Translations under genes and position numbers: made by a program | DNA from: Thermococcus sp. | GTDB taxonomy: Archaea > Methanobacteriota_B > Thermococci > Thermococcales > Thermococcaceae | Direction of reading: 5' to 3' | NCBI RefSeq assembly: GCF_027063845.1 | Contig: NZ_JAMOQU010000101.1 | Span: forward strand, 1-64,000 | Length of the DNA stretch: 64,000 bases | Shown here: positions 50,863 to 58,677 of the stretch, one piece after another | Layout: every line of letters begins with the position of its first letter | Numbering within the stretch: the first letter of the stretch is position 1 | The notes under the pieces: model-generated | What the model was told of the DNA's origin: nothing | Databases searched by the model: none | What the model saw: only the letters and a program-made list of their open reading frames with translations

Positions 50863-51783
50863 ATGAGCGGTTACGAGAGGATAGCCTTCAGTTTCATCGC
50901 GGTCTGTCTCATACTGTTCCTCCCCCCACTGCTCGACGGGGTAGCGAGAAAAATTAAGGCCAAGATTCAGCTCAGGCAGGGAGCGCCGATACTCCAGACC
51001 TACTATGACCTCGTGACCTTCCTCTCGATGGAGCCGGTTTACCCGACCGAAAGGCTCGCCTTTAGGTTGGCTCCCTATATAGCCTTCGCCTCCGCGGTCT
51101 CAGCTGCGCTCGTGCTCCCCTACGGAAGGGTCATACCGGTAAGCTTCACCGGCGACATCTTCGTATTCCTCTACGTCCTGGCGATGGTCTCGATAGCCTA
51201 CATGATAGCGGGCTTCAGCCTCAACAACACCTACACCAACACCGGAGCCAACAGGGAAATGATGATAATGTTGAGCATAGAGCCCGTCCTCGGCCTCGCG
51301 ATAGGAACCTTAGCCCTAAACGCCCACACCCTCAGGATTGGGGCCATACCGTTCGCAGTAACCTTTACGCTCTCGGTTCTCCTCGCGTACGGCCTGCTGG
51401 CTTACTCGGTTTACGTCGAGGGAGGCTTCATACCCTTTGACGTGGCAGAGGCGGAGCAGGAGATACTCGAGGGTGTTTTCTCGGAGTACAGCGGTTACTT
51501 GCTCGGGATATTCAAGTGGGCGCTCATGATAAAGCGCTTCGCCCTGCTGTGGCTCCTCAGCAGTTTCATCTCGATACCTCTCGTGAGGAACATCGCGAGT
51601 GGTGCTCTCGGCGGGGCCTTAATCCTCGTCATCCAGCTGATGGTTCTCTTCCTGCTCTACACAAGCATAGCGGTGATTGAATCCATGAACGCGAGGCTCA
51701 GGATAGAGCAAATCATCAGGCAGAACGCGGGGGTGTTCGTCTGCTCCATAGCGGTCCTCGTCCTCGCGGCTCTGGGGTGGTGA
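50863..51783 (+). CDS. HycD/NuoH-like membrane subunit of formate hydrogenlyase
   Basis: A 306-residue, eight-span subunit that links the hydrogenase arm to the membrane. Seen: RQGAPILQTYYDLVTFLSME (the Q-site-type cytoplasmic loop, about 37-56), LVEPVLGL-like SIEPVLGLAIG, and the charged loop GGFIPFDVAEAEQEILEGVF (about 188-207), a hallmark of HycD/HyfC/NuoH. ATG 50863 follows GGGGTGGTGAAG. The open frame upstream to 50641 is a shadow of the previous gene. Confidence 0.93.
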   Translation: MSGYERIAFSFIAVCLILFLPPLLDGVARKIKAKIQLRQGAPILQTYYDLVTFLSMEPVYPTERLAFRLAPYIAFASAVSAALVLPYGRVIPVSFTGDIFVFLYVLAMVSIAYMIAGFSLNNTYTNTGANREMMIMLSIEPVLGLAIGTLALNAHTLRIGAIPFAVTFTLSVLLAYGLLAYSVYVEGGFIPFDVAEAEQEILEGVFSEYSGYLLGIFKWALMIKRFALLWLLSSFISIPLVRNIASGALGGALILVIQLMVLFLLYTSIAVIESMNARLRIEQIIRQNAGVFVCSIAVLVLAALGW

Positions 51784-51785
51784 AG

Positions 51786-53516
51786 ATGAAGGAATGGGCG
51801 CGTAAGATTACCGATGAGAAGGTTCGGGAGAGGTACGTTAACGAGGTCATCGAGAGGTTCAGGGATAAGATTATCCGCGTCGAGAGGAACGCTGACAACC
51901 AGTGGATGATCGAGATTCGGAAGGAAGACCTTCCTGAGGTCATAGGCTACATAATAAACCACCCTGAGTGGAAGGAGACCCAGCTGTCCACGATGGTCGG
52001 GGCCGACGAGAGACCCCTGAGGGGCAAGTTCAGCCTGATCTACTGGATATCGATAAACGGAGCAAGCGGGGACGTGTTCTTCGGCATAAAGACCTACATC
52101 TCGGAGGACGATCCGAAGTTCCCCTCGGTCACACCGATTCACCCGGGCGCTAACTGGTACGAGAGAGAAGTAAAAGACCTGCTCGGCCTCATCCCGGAGG
52201 GCCATCCTGACCCGAGGCGCTTGGTTCTCCCGGATGACTGGCCAGAAGGGGTCTATCCCCTCAGGAAGGACTTCCACTACACCGACAGCCCGAAGAGAGA
52301 GTTCACCGACGAGACCAAGTATCCCTATAGGGAGCCACCCAAGGGAACCGCCGTCTTCCCGCTCGGGCCGTACCACGTTGCGCTCGACGAGCCGGGCCAC
52401 TTCAGGCTCTACGTCAAGGGAGAGGAGATAGTTGACGTTGACTACAGGCTGTTCTACCAGCACAGGGGAATAGAGAAGATAGGCGAGAACAGGCTGACCT
52501 ACGACCAGGTCAACTTCATAGCCGAGAGAATATGCGGAATCTGCGGCACGGCCCATGCCCTCGCCTACGCTCAGGCTGTTGAAGCGGCGGGGGGTGTGGA
52601 AGTCCCCGAGAGGGCCGAGTACATCAGGACAGTCATGGCGGAGATAGAGAGGCTCCACAGCCACCTCCTCAACCTCGGTTTGGCCTGCCACGACGTCGGC
52701 TTCGACAAGGGCTTCATGGATGCGTTCAGGCTGAGGGAGCACGTGATGTGGCTGGCCGAGAGGCTCACGGGGAACAGGAAGACCTACGGAATGGTCGTCA
52801 TCGGTGGCGTCAGAAGGGACTTCCTCGAATACAGGAGGAGCATGATCGAGAAGGTCATCAGGGAGCTCAGGGAGGGCTTCCAGAAGTGGGCCGACCAGAC
52901 GCTATCAACCAAAACTTTCGTGAAGCGCTGTGAGGGCGTTGGAGTTCTCTCCTACAAGGACGCGAAGAGGTGGAGCTCGGTCGGGCCCTGGGCGAGGGGC
53001 TCGGGAAGGGACCTCGACGCGAGAAGGGACCACCCGTTTGCGGCCTACAAGTACCTCGACTTCAAGGTTCCGGTTTACAAGGAGGGAGACGTTCTGGCGA
53101 GATGTTTAGTAAGGGCGGAGGAGATTCTTGAGTCCATCTGGATAATAGAGCAGGCCCTCGACGAGATGCCGGGAGGGGACATCCTCGCGGAGTGGAAGGA
53201 GATACCTCCTTACCAGGAAGCGGTAGGCTTCACCGAGGCGCCGAGGGGAGAAGACGTCCACTACGTCATGACGGGTGAGGGTAACAGGCTCTACCGCTGG
53301 AGGATAAGGGCGTCAACATACAATAACTTCCCCGCTTTGCCAGACGCTATGAGGGGTAACAGCGTGGCCGATGCCGTTCTGATAATAGCCTCCATGGACC
53401 CGTGCTACTCCTGTACCGAGAGGGTTCAGGTCGTTGACGCGAGGAGCGGTAAGGTGAGGGTTCTCACGGAGAAAGAGCTCACCGAACTGTCAAGAAAGGC
53501 CAGCAGGGGGGTCTGA
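51786..53516 (+). CDS. [NiFe] hydrogenase large subunit fused to 30-kDa domain (HycE type)
   Basis: A 576-residue catalytic subunit of the group 4 hydrogenase. Residues about 1-180 are the NuoC-like domain (with ANWYEREVKDLLGLIPEGHPD); the rest is NuoD-like and holds the nickel ligands RICGICGTAH (Cys250, Cys253) and DPCYSCTER (Cys540, Cys543). Arg replaces the usual His at the end of the last motif, typical for group 4. About 30 residues after it should be removed in maturation. The fused layout resembles E. coli HycE and differs from Mbh, where the two domains are separate. ATG 51786 has GGGGTGGTGAAG upstream. Confidence 0.94.
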   Translation: MKEWARKITDEKVRERYVNEVIERFRDKIIRVERNADNQWMIEIRKEDLPEVIGYIINHPEWKETQLSTMVGADERPLRGKFSLIYWISINGASGDVFFGIKTYISEDDPKFPSVTPIHPGANWYEREVKDLLGLIPEGHPDPRRLVLPDDWPEGVYPLRKDFHYTDSPKREFTDETKYPYREPPKGTAVFPLGPYHVALDEPGHFRLYVKGEEIVDVDYRLFYQHRGIEKIGENRLTYDQVNFIAERICGICGTAHALAYAQAVEAAGGVEVPERAEYIRTVMAEIERLHSHLLNLGLACHDVGFDKGFMDAFRLREHVMWLAERLTGNRKTYGMVVIGGVRRDFLEYRRSMIEKVIRELREGFQKWADQTLSTKTFVKRCEGVGVLSYKDAKRWSSVGPWARGSGRDLDARRDHPFAAYKYLDFKVPVYKEGDVLARCLVRAEEILESIWIIEQALDEMPGGDILAEWKEIPPYQEAVGFTEAPRGEDVHYVMTGEGNRLYRWRIRASTYNNFPALPDAMRGNSVADAVLIIASMDPCYSCTERVQVVDARSGKVRVLTEKELTELSRKASRGV

Positions 53517-53517
53517 A

Positions 53518-54015
53518 ATGGCCGTCACGCTGAAGTACCCCTTCGTGAAGATTGAGGCCCCTCCCGAGTACAGGGGAGTTCCGCACATAAACCCGAGGCT
53601 CTGCATAGGCTGTGGCGCCTGCGTTAACGCCTGTCCCGCCGATGCGCTGCTGAGGATAGACGATTACGAAAAAGGAACGAGGAAAATCGTCCTCGACGTT
53701 GGCAGGTGCATACGCTGTGCCCGCTGTGACGAGGCCTGCCCGACGGGAGCGATAAGGATGACGAGGAACTTCGAGGTGGCAACCCTTGACAGGAAAGACC
53801 ACGTCGAGGTCGTTGAGCTAAGGCTCCACAGGTGTCCCAACTGCGGAAGCTACACGGACTACACCGAGAGGGCCCTCGAAAAGGCCCTCCAGATACTCCC
53901 AGAGGGGCTCTTTGACGGGGATGAAATCAGAAAACGCGCAATCCTCTGCAGGAACTGCCGGAGGAAGCTCACCGTTGATGATGCCGTAGAGGCGAGCAGG
54001 GAGGTGGTAGAATGA
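53518..54015 (+). CDS. HycF/NuoI-like 2x[4Fe-4S] subunit with extra CxxC pair
   Basis: A 165-residue Fe-S subunit of the hydrogenase arm. Two ferredoxin motifs: CIGCGACVNACPADAL (about 31-46) and CIRCARCDEACPTGAI (about 63-78). A C-terminal extension has HRCPNCGSYTD and LCRNCRRKL, two C-x2-C pairs that may hold zinc or another cluster. ATG 53518 is 1 base after the hycE-like stop; GGGGGGTCTGAA precedes it. Overlaps the next gene by 4 nt (ATGA). Confidence 0.92.
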   Translation: MAVTLKYPFVKIEAPPEYRGVPHINPRLCIGCGACVNACPADALLRIDDYEKGTRKIVLDVGRCIRCARCDEACPTGAIRMTRNFEVATLDRKDHVEVVELRLHRCPNCGSYTDYTERALEKALQILPEGLFDGDEIRKRAILCRNCRRKLTVDDAVEASREVVE

Positions 54016-54863
54016 GGCTCCGCTCGCTTTATGTTTTCCACCTCGACACCGGAGCCTGCAACGGGTGCGAGATAGAGCTCTTCGACATTCTGACCCCGTA
54101 TTATGACGCTGAAAGGCTTGGCGTCAGGCTTGCCGCTTCACCGAGGCACGCCCACGCGATGGCCGCAACGGGCCCGCTCACGAGGCAGGCCTACTACGCG
54201 GCCAAAGAGGCAATAAAGGCGATGCCCCCGAAGCCGAGGATAATAGTGGCCATAGGAACGTGCGCATGCAGCGGGGGGATATTCTACAACGGCTATCCGA
54301 TATACAGACGTCCTGAGAGCGGCAGGGAGGGACAAGAATATCCTAGGAGGGGCGGAATATTCGAGCTGGTTCAGGACTTGAGGGACGAGGGAGAATACGT
54401 TGGCCCCGTTGTTTACATCCCCGGCTGTCCGCCGAGGCCCGAGGAAATACTGTATGGAGTAGCCTTGGCTCTAGGACTCGTCGAGAAGCAGGTTAAAGGG
54501 GAGTACTACACTGAAGAGGTCGGCTTCGAGCTTCCCGAGTACCCAATCGAGGAGAGGATACGCCTGAGCCTTAGGGAGAGGCTGAAGTACGTCGTTGGCT
54601 ACTTCGACAGGGAGAAGGTTCTCGAGGACTTCATGGGGCTCGTCGCGAAAGCCAAGAGCGCGGAGGAGCTACACGGACTCATTCAGGGCTACTGCCTGAA
54701 GAACCCTGACCCGAGGGTTTCACTCGCCATGAGGGTTCTCAAACGGGAGTTCCTCAGGCTGAAGGAGAAGTACGGATGGGAGGTGAAAGGGAGTGCCGAA
54801 GCTCTTCAAGGCGAGGTACGTGGGCTTCAGGTCTCCGCTGACGGCGATGCTGGACCACGTTGA
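54012..54863 (+). CDS. [NiFe] hydrogenase small subunit (HycG/NuoB type)
   Basis: A 283-residue small subunit with the proximal [4Fe-4S] ligands in TGACNGCEIELFD (about 14-26), AIGTCACSGGIFY (about 80-92) and YIPGCPPRPEEILYG (about 136-150). It is longer than the usual roughly 150-250 residues because of a charged helical C-terminal part (from about residue 180). ATG 54012 follows GAGGTGGTAGA. Its 3' end overlaps the next small gene by 71 nt in another frame. Confidence 0.93.
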   Translation: MRLRSLYVFHLDTGACNGCEIELFDILTPYYDAERLGVRLAASPRHAHAMAATGPLTRQAYYAAKEAIKAMPPKPRIIVAIGTCACSGGIFYNGYPIYRRPESGREGQEYPRRGGIFELVQDLRDEGEYVGPVVYIPGCPPRPEEILYGVALALGLVEKQVKGEYYTEEVGFELPEYPIEERIRLSLRERLKYVVGYFDREKVLEDFMGLVAKAKSAEELHGLIQGYCLKNPDPRVSLAMRVLKREFLRLKEKYGWEVKGSAEALQGEVRGLQVSADGDAGPR

Positions 54864-55071
54864 CGCCGACTTCACCCTCTACGAGGAGGTCGGTGAGGTG
54901 TCGGTGGAGACGTGCAAACTGATACGGAAGGTCTTCGGACGTTCATACCTTACCTTAGATGACCTTCCGGGGGTCCTCAAGCTCAAACTCCCCGGAAGGG
55001 ACAGGGAAGTCCTGATGAGGGCCCTCAGCGGCCTGAAACCCGATGAAAAGCTCAAATTGGAAAGGGGGTGA
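54793..55071 (+). CDS. Small conserved-position protein of the formate hydrogenlyase cluster
   Basis: A 92-residue soluble protein, function unknown. It begins MPKLFKARYVGFRSPLTAML, has an acidic helical middle (EEVGEVSVETCKLIRKVFG, one cysteine) and a basic end. The GTG start is preceded by GGAGGTGA at 54779-54786, which is inside the hycG-like gene, so translation from within the overlap is well supported. It lies between the hydrogenase small subunit and focA, the place of an accessory or assembly factor. Confidence 0.75.
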   Translation: MPKLFKARYVGFRSPLTAMLDHVDADFTLYEEVGEVSVETCKLIRKVFGRSYLTLDDLPGVLKLKLPGRDREVLMRALSGLKPDEKLKLERG

Positions 55072-55077
55072 GCAAAG

Positions 55078-56112
55078 ATGGTGGATGCAAAGGAGAAAAT
55101 ACTGTACGGGGTGGATACGACCTTTGAGGGCATAGCCAAGAAGGCCACCCCGAAGTTTAAGACAACCCCTGGAAGGCTGCTCTTCGCCGGCTTTATGGCG
55201 GGTGCCTTCATAGCCTTCGGCTTCCTGCTGGCCGTCGTGGCCGGCTGTATCGCCAAGTACCCGCCGTTTGCAGTGGGTGACACCTTCAACAAGGCGCTCT
55301 TCAAGGTCCTGCTCGGTGCGGTCTTCCCGGTCGGCCTCATAGCGGTCGTCCTTGGAGGAGCGGACCTCTGGACAGGCAACGTCCAGTTCCTCAGCTCGGC
55401 CAAGGTCAAGGGCTACGCCGACTTCAAGTGCGTCCTCTACAACTGGTTCGGAAGCTACGGTGGAAACTTCATAGGCTCTATATTCCTAGCGCTCATGGCG
55501 GTTCCGCTCACGGGACTCTTCGGCCACGTCGGCGACCCGAACCTCTTCGGCAACACAGTCGTTGCAATAGCGCACGGCAAGGTCTCAAAGGACATACTGG
55601 CCCTGTTCTTCCTTGGAATAGGATGTAACTGGCTCGTCAACCTCGCCATCTGGCAGTCAGCCAGGGTGCAGGACGGGGCCGGCAAGATACTGGCCATATG
55701 GTTCCCGATATTCGCCTTCGTTGCCATAGGCTTCGAGCACGCGATAGCGAACATGTGGGCGATTCCGACGGGCATAATAGCCAGCAACTACGCCATAACC
55801 TGGAGCCAGTTCTTCCACAACGTAATCCCAGTGACCTTCGGCAACGCGGTTGGAGGCTTCCTCTTCGTGGCGTTCTACTACTGGTACCTCAGCCACCCCG
55901 AGCTGACGGCCGAGAGACTCGTCAAGGAAATCGTTGACTTCCTCGTCGTGTTCGCAGTGTTCTGGATTCTGGCCACGCTGATACCCGCTGGAATAGGCAT
56001 CGCCCTTGACAAGGCCATGGGAAGCGGTGCCATGTACGCCGTCCCGGTGGTGCTTTCAATCTACTACATAGTCGGCACCTTTGCGCTTGCCAAGGTTGCC
56101 AAGCCCGCCTGA
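55078..56112 (+). CDS. focA: Formate channel/transporter (FNT family)
   Basis: A 344-residue FNT-family pentameric channel for formate. Seen: FMAGAFIAFGFLLAVVAG (first helices), GADLWTGNVQFL, the conserved GFEHAIANMWAIP with His221 (equivalent of the gating His209 of E. coli FocA) and the IPVTFGNAVGG motif of the broken helix. It has about 50 extra residues compared with bacterial FocA, mainly an N-terminal helix and an extra C-terminal span pair. ATG 55078 follows GGGGGTGAGCAAAG. Position inside the fdh2 cluster fits formate uptake. Confidence 0.94.
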   Translation: MVDAKEKILYGVDTTFEGIAKKATPKFKTTPGRLLFAGFMAGAFIAFGFLLAVVAGCIAKYPPFAVGDTFNKALFKVLLGAVFPVGLIAVVLGGADLWTGNVQFLSSAKVKGYADFKCVLYNWFGSYGGNFIGSIFLALMAVPLTGLFGHVGDPNLFGNTVVAIAHGKVSKDILALFFLGIGCNWLVNLAIWQSARVQDGAGKILAIWFPIFAFVAIGFEHAIANMWAIPTGIIASNYAITWSQFFHNVIPVTFGNAVGGFLFVAFYYWYLSHPELTAERLVKEIVDFLVVFAVFWILATLIPAGIGIALDKAMGSGAMYAVPVVLSIYYIVGTFALAKVAKPA

Positions 56113-56118
56113 CGGCCC

Positions 56119-56129
56119 TTTCCTTTTTT
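56119..56129 (+). terminator. T-rich tract after focA
   Basis: TTTCCTTTTTT lies 6 bases after the focA stop and may partly end transcription before the antiporter genes. The gap to mnhF is only 39 bp with no clear TATA box, so read-through is likely. Confidence 0.3.
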
Positions 56130-56151
56130 CACAATTCGAGAGGTGAGACTG

Positions 56152-56430
56152 ATGTCGTCTGAGGTTGTTATGCTCATGAAAATCATCCTCCCACTCTACG
56201 TGACGGCCTTCCTCCTCTACACGGTCAGAGCCATCAAAGGCCCAACAATACCAGACATAATCCTCGCAGTAGACTGCATGAGCTTCGACATAGCCGCATT
56301 CATGGCAATCCTCGCGATCTACTTCAAAAGCGTGTATCTCATCAGTGGAGCCATAACCCTCGCACTCTGGGCCTACTTGCTCGACGTTTACATCGCAAAC
56401 CACCTCACAAAAAAGGAGGTGGGAGCGTGA
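56152..56430 (+). CDS. mnhF: Mrp-type Na+/H+ antiporter subunit F
   Basis: A 92-residue, three-span MnhF/MrpF subunit. Seen: ILPLYVTAFLLYTVRAIKGP, then the family motif IPDIILAVDCMSFDIAAFMA and the last span LISGAITLALWAYLLDVYIA. ATG 56152 follows AGAGGTGAGACTG; GTG 56143 is inside that site. First gene of a seven-gene antiporter set in the order F-G-D(DUF4040)-E/B-C-E-D, ion exchange partner of the formate hydrogenase. Codon third positions from here on are rich in A. Confidence 0.9.
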   Translation: MSSEVVMLMKIILPLYVTAFLLYTVRAIKGPTIPDIILAVDCMSFDIAAFMAILAIYFKSVYLISGAITLALWAYLLDVYIANHLTKKEVGA

Positions 56431-56774
56431 ACATACTTTTCCTCCTCGGCGCAATCCTAGTAACCATCGGCGGAATCTGCGACCTCTTTGGAGCAATCGG
56501 CCTTCTAAAATTCCCAAACTTCTACGTCAGACTACACGCGGCAACAATCGGAACAATAGGAGGAGCAGCAATCCCCCTCTTCGGAGTAGCACTACTAGCA
56601 CTCGGCACAAACATACCACACAAGCACGCAATAGCAGGAGCCAGCCTCATCACGGGGATAATCACCCTCCTCGCCGCACCAGCAGGAGCCACAGCATTAG
56701 CATACGCCGCCCACAAAACTAACGCTGTGGAGTGGAAACCCAAAATAGACCACCTAAAGGAGGCGAGAAAATGA
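56427..56774 (+). CDS. mnhG: Mrp-type Na+/H+ antiporter subunit G
   Basis: A 115-residue, three-span MnhG/MrpG subunit. Seen: ILVTIGGICDLFGAIGLLKF, the family motif PNFYVRLHAATIGTIGGAA and ITLLAAPAGATALAYAAHK. GTG 56427 overlaps the mnhF stop by 4 nt (GTGA) with AGGAGGTGGGAGC upstream. Codons such as GCA, GGA, ATA and CTA dominate, unlike focA just before. Confidence 0.9.
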   Translation: MNILFLLGAILVTIGGICDLFGAIGLLKFPNFYVRLHAATIGTIGGAAIPLFGVALLALGTNIPHKHAIAGASLITGIITLLAAPAGATALAYAAHKTNAVEWKPKIDHLKEARK

Positions 56775-57025
56775 TTGAGTTACACTTAACAATCCTCGCA
56801 ATAACCGCACTAATCGGATTAATCGCCTCCTACTTAGCAATAACGGAAAAAGACCTTCTCAAGGCTGTGGGCTACTCCGCAGTCCAGGCAATAGCCTATG
56901 CAATCGCATTCTACCTCCTAATGGCGCCCGACATCGTTCTGGCATACGTCGCAATCGCAGTGGGAATATACTCGGCACTCCTCATCTTCATCATCGGGAA
57001 AACCGAACGATACGAGGTGATGTAA
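56771..57025 (+). CDS. Mrp antiporter DUF4040 subunit (MbhD-like)
   Basis: An 84-residue, three-span subunit like MbhD, which corresponds to part of the C-terminal region of bacterial MrpA. Seen: ITALIGLIASYLAITEKDLL, AVGYSAVQAIAYAIAFYLLM, and the conserved APDIVLAYVAIAVGIYSALL. ATG 56771 follows AAGGAGGCGAGAAA and overlaps the mnhG stop. Clear counterpart of mbhD at 61512-61775. Confidence 0.9.
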   Translation: MIELHLTILAITALIGLIASYLAITEKDLLKAVGYSAVQAIAYAIAFYLLMAPDIVLAYVAIAVGIYSALLIFIIGKTERYEVM

Positions 57026-57784
57026 ATGAAACGCTTAACCGGCCTGCTTACAATCCTCATCATCACACTCGGAGTGGCAATTTACCTCGCCCAGAACATT
57101 ATCCCACCCGAAAACCTCCACCCGCTCGGAGAGTACTACCTCGAAAACAGCTACTTCGGAGAACACTCAGCAAAAAGCCCGGAGGTAGTAACCTCAATCC
57201 TCTGGGACTACCGTGGCGTTGACACGCTGTTCGAAACGGCCGTCTTCTTCCTCGCAATAATCGGAAGCCTCACCATCTTCAGACTGAACAGAGAGCAAAG
57301 CGAAGAAGCAAAACAAGGCGAGCCAAAACCACAGCTTCCAGAGCCTGTCGTAGTGGTCACAAAACTCACGGTTGCAATGATTTTAGCGGTCTCAGCCTCA
57401 ATAGCCCTTCACGGGCAATTAACGCCCGGCGGCGGCTTCCAGGGCGGTTCGGCCTTGGCGGTAGCACCCCTCCTCGTAATAGCCGCCTACACCAAATACG
57501 CCCTCGAGAAAAACGGTTTAGACAAGACGAGGGCAATAATAATCCGCTCCATTGGCTTACTCGGAATAGCACTCACCGCCCTAACACCACTCCTCGTCAG
57601 CGGTTATATCATGCAGAACCAGCCAATCTTTCCAGGAGAAGCCCTCGGAGTGCCCTTAGGAGGCTCACTCGTGCTGTACAACCTCTTCGAGTACCTCGCG
57701 GTAGGAGCGGGCTTCACGGCAGTCTTCCTGCTTCTCAGCATTCCAGAGGAGAAGTTCAAGAAATTCCTGGGGGTGAGGAGATGA
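57026..57784 (+). CDS. mnhB: Fused MbhE-like and MnhB antiporter subunit
   Basis: A 252-residue protein. Residues 1-90 match MbhE (EVVTSILWDYRGVDTLFETA beside NIVTDIVFDYRGYDTIGEAT of mbhE), and residues about 110-250 are MnhB (SIALHGQLTPGGGFQGGSA). In the mbh operon at the right edge these are two genes (61772-62068 and 62065-62523). A Glu/Lys/Pro linker (about 92-108) joins the halves. ATG 57026 directly follows the previous stop, with GAGGTGATGTAA upstream. Confidence 0.9.
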   Translation: MKRLTGLLTILIITLGVAIYLAQNIIPPENLHPLGEYYLENSYFGEHSAKSPEVVTSILWDYRGVDTLFETAVFFLAIIGSLTIFRLNREQSEEAKQGEPKPQLPEPVVVVTKLTVAMILAVSASIALHGQLTPGGGFQGGSALAVAPLLVIAAYTKYALEKNGLDKTRAIIIRSIGLLGIALTALTPLLVSGYIMQNQPIFPGEALGVPLGGSLVLYNLFEYLAVGAGFTAVFLLLSIPEEKFKKFLGVRR

Positions 57785-58185
57785 TATCACTCCTATGGAG
57801 CATTACGATAGTCTCACTCCTCGCGACGCTCATCATAAGCGTTTACGGGATTGTCGCGAAACCAAACCTCGTGAAAAAGCTCATTGCATTGACAATCTTC
57901 GGGGATACGGCAAACGTTCTCGTAGTCCTCCTCGGTTATAGAGTAATCTACCCCGTGAAGCCACCAATCTTGCCCGAACTCTCAAAGAGGGCCCTCGGCG
58001 AGTTCGTCAAAACGGCCGTTGACCCGCTTCCCCAAGCGTTAGTCATAACGGCGGTAGTCATTGGCATGGCGGTCAACATTCTCATTGCCTTCGCGGTAAT
58101 TCAAATTTACAGGATTTACGGGACGCTGGACGTTAGAGAAGTCGGGAAAACACTCCCCGAGTTACTGAGGAGGGAGGAAGCATGA
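57781..58185 (+). CDS. mnhC: Mrp-type Na+/H+ antiporter subunit C
   Basis: A 134-residue, three-span NuoK-like MnhC. Seen: LLATLIISVYGIVAKPNLVKK, LIALTIFGDTANVLVVLLGY with an acidic residue in the second helix, and DPLPQALVITAVVIGMAVNI, the most conserved part of the family. ATG 57781 overlaps the previous stop. Counterpart of mbhG (62520-62879). Confidence 0.92.
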   Translation: MISLLWSITIVSLLATLIISVYGIVAKPNLVKKLIALTIFGDTANVLVVLLGYRVIYPVKPPILPELSKRALGEFVKTAVDPLPQALVITAVVIGMAVNILIAFAVIQIYRIYGTLDVREVGKTLPELLRREEA

Positions 58186-58667
58186 GGGGGGTTGTAGCAA
58201 CGGCCTTACTCGCCTTCATCACGTACATCATCTTCACAGGCTCACTCACACCCTACGATTTGGTTACTGGCGTAATAGTTGGAGTAGCCATCGGCCTCCT
58301 CGTTGGAAGATTCCTCGTGGAGAACGATGCCAAAGCCCTCAATCCAGTTAGATGGGCCTGGGGCTTGGTTTACTTCCTCTGGTACTTCCTTGTCGCGGAA
58401 GTCAAGGCGCACGCGGACGTGATGAGGCGGATAATCACTGGTGACATTGAACCCGGCATAGTGAAGGTCCCATTGAAGGTGAAGAGCGAGTACGCGAGGA
58501 CTCTCGTCGCCAACTCGATTACGAACACTCCTGGGACAGTTGTCGTTGACGTGGACGAGGATTACCTGTACGTGAACTGGATTAACGTGACTACTGATGA
58601 GCCTGAAGAAGCCAAAAAAGAAATCTGTGAGGAGTTTGAGAAGTACGCGGAGAGGATATTCGAGTGA
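58182..58667 (+). CDS. mnhE: Mrp-type Na+/H+ antiporter subunit E
   Basis: A 161-residue MnhE/MrpE subunit with two N-terminal spans and a cytoplasmic domain. Seen: GSLTPYDLVTGVIVGVAIGL, NPVRWAWGLVYFLWYFLVAE, then ARTLVANSITNTPGTVVVDV and YLYVNWINV, the typical MnhE end. ATG 58182 overlaps the previous stop by 4 nt. Counterpart of mbhA (60384-60887). Confidence 0.92.
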   Translation: MRGVVATALLAFITYIIFTGSLTPYDLVTGVIVGVAIGLLVGRFLVENDAKALNPVRWAWGLVYFLWYFLVAEVKAHADVMRRIITGDIEPGIVKVPLKVKSEYARTLVANSITNTPGTVVVDVDEDYLYVNWINVTTDEPEEAKKEICEEFEKYAERIFE

Positions 58668-58677
58668 GGTGGTGAGG

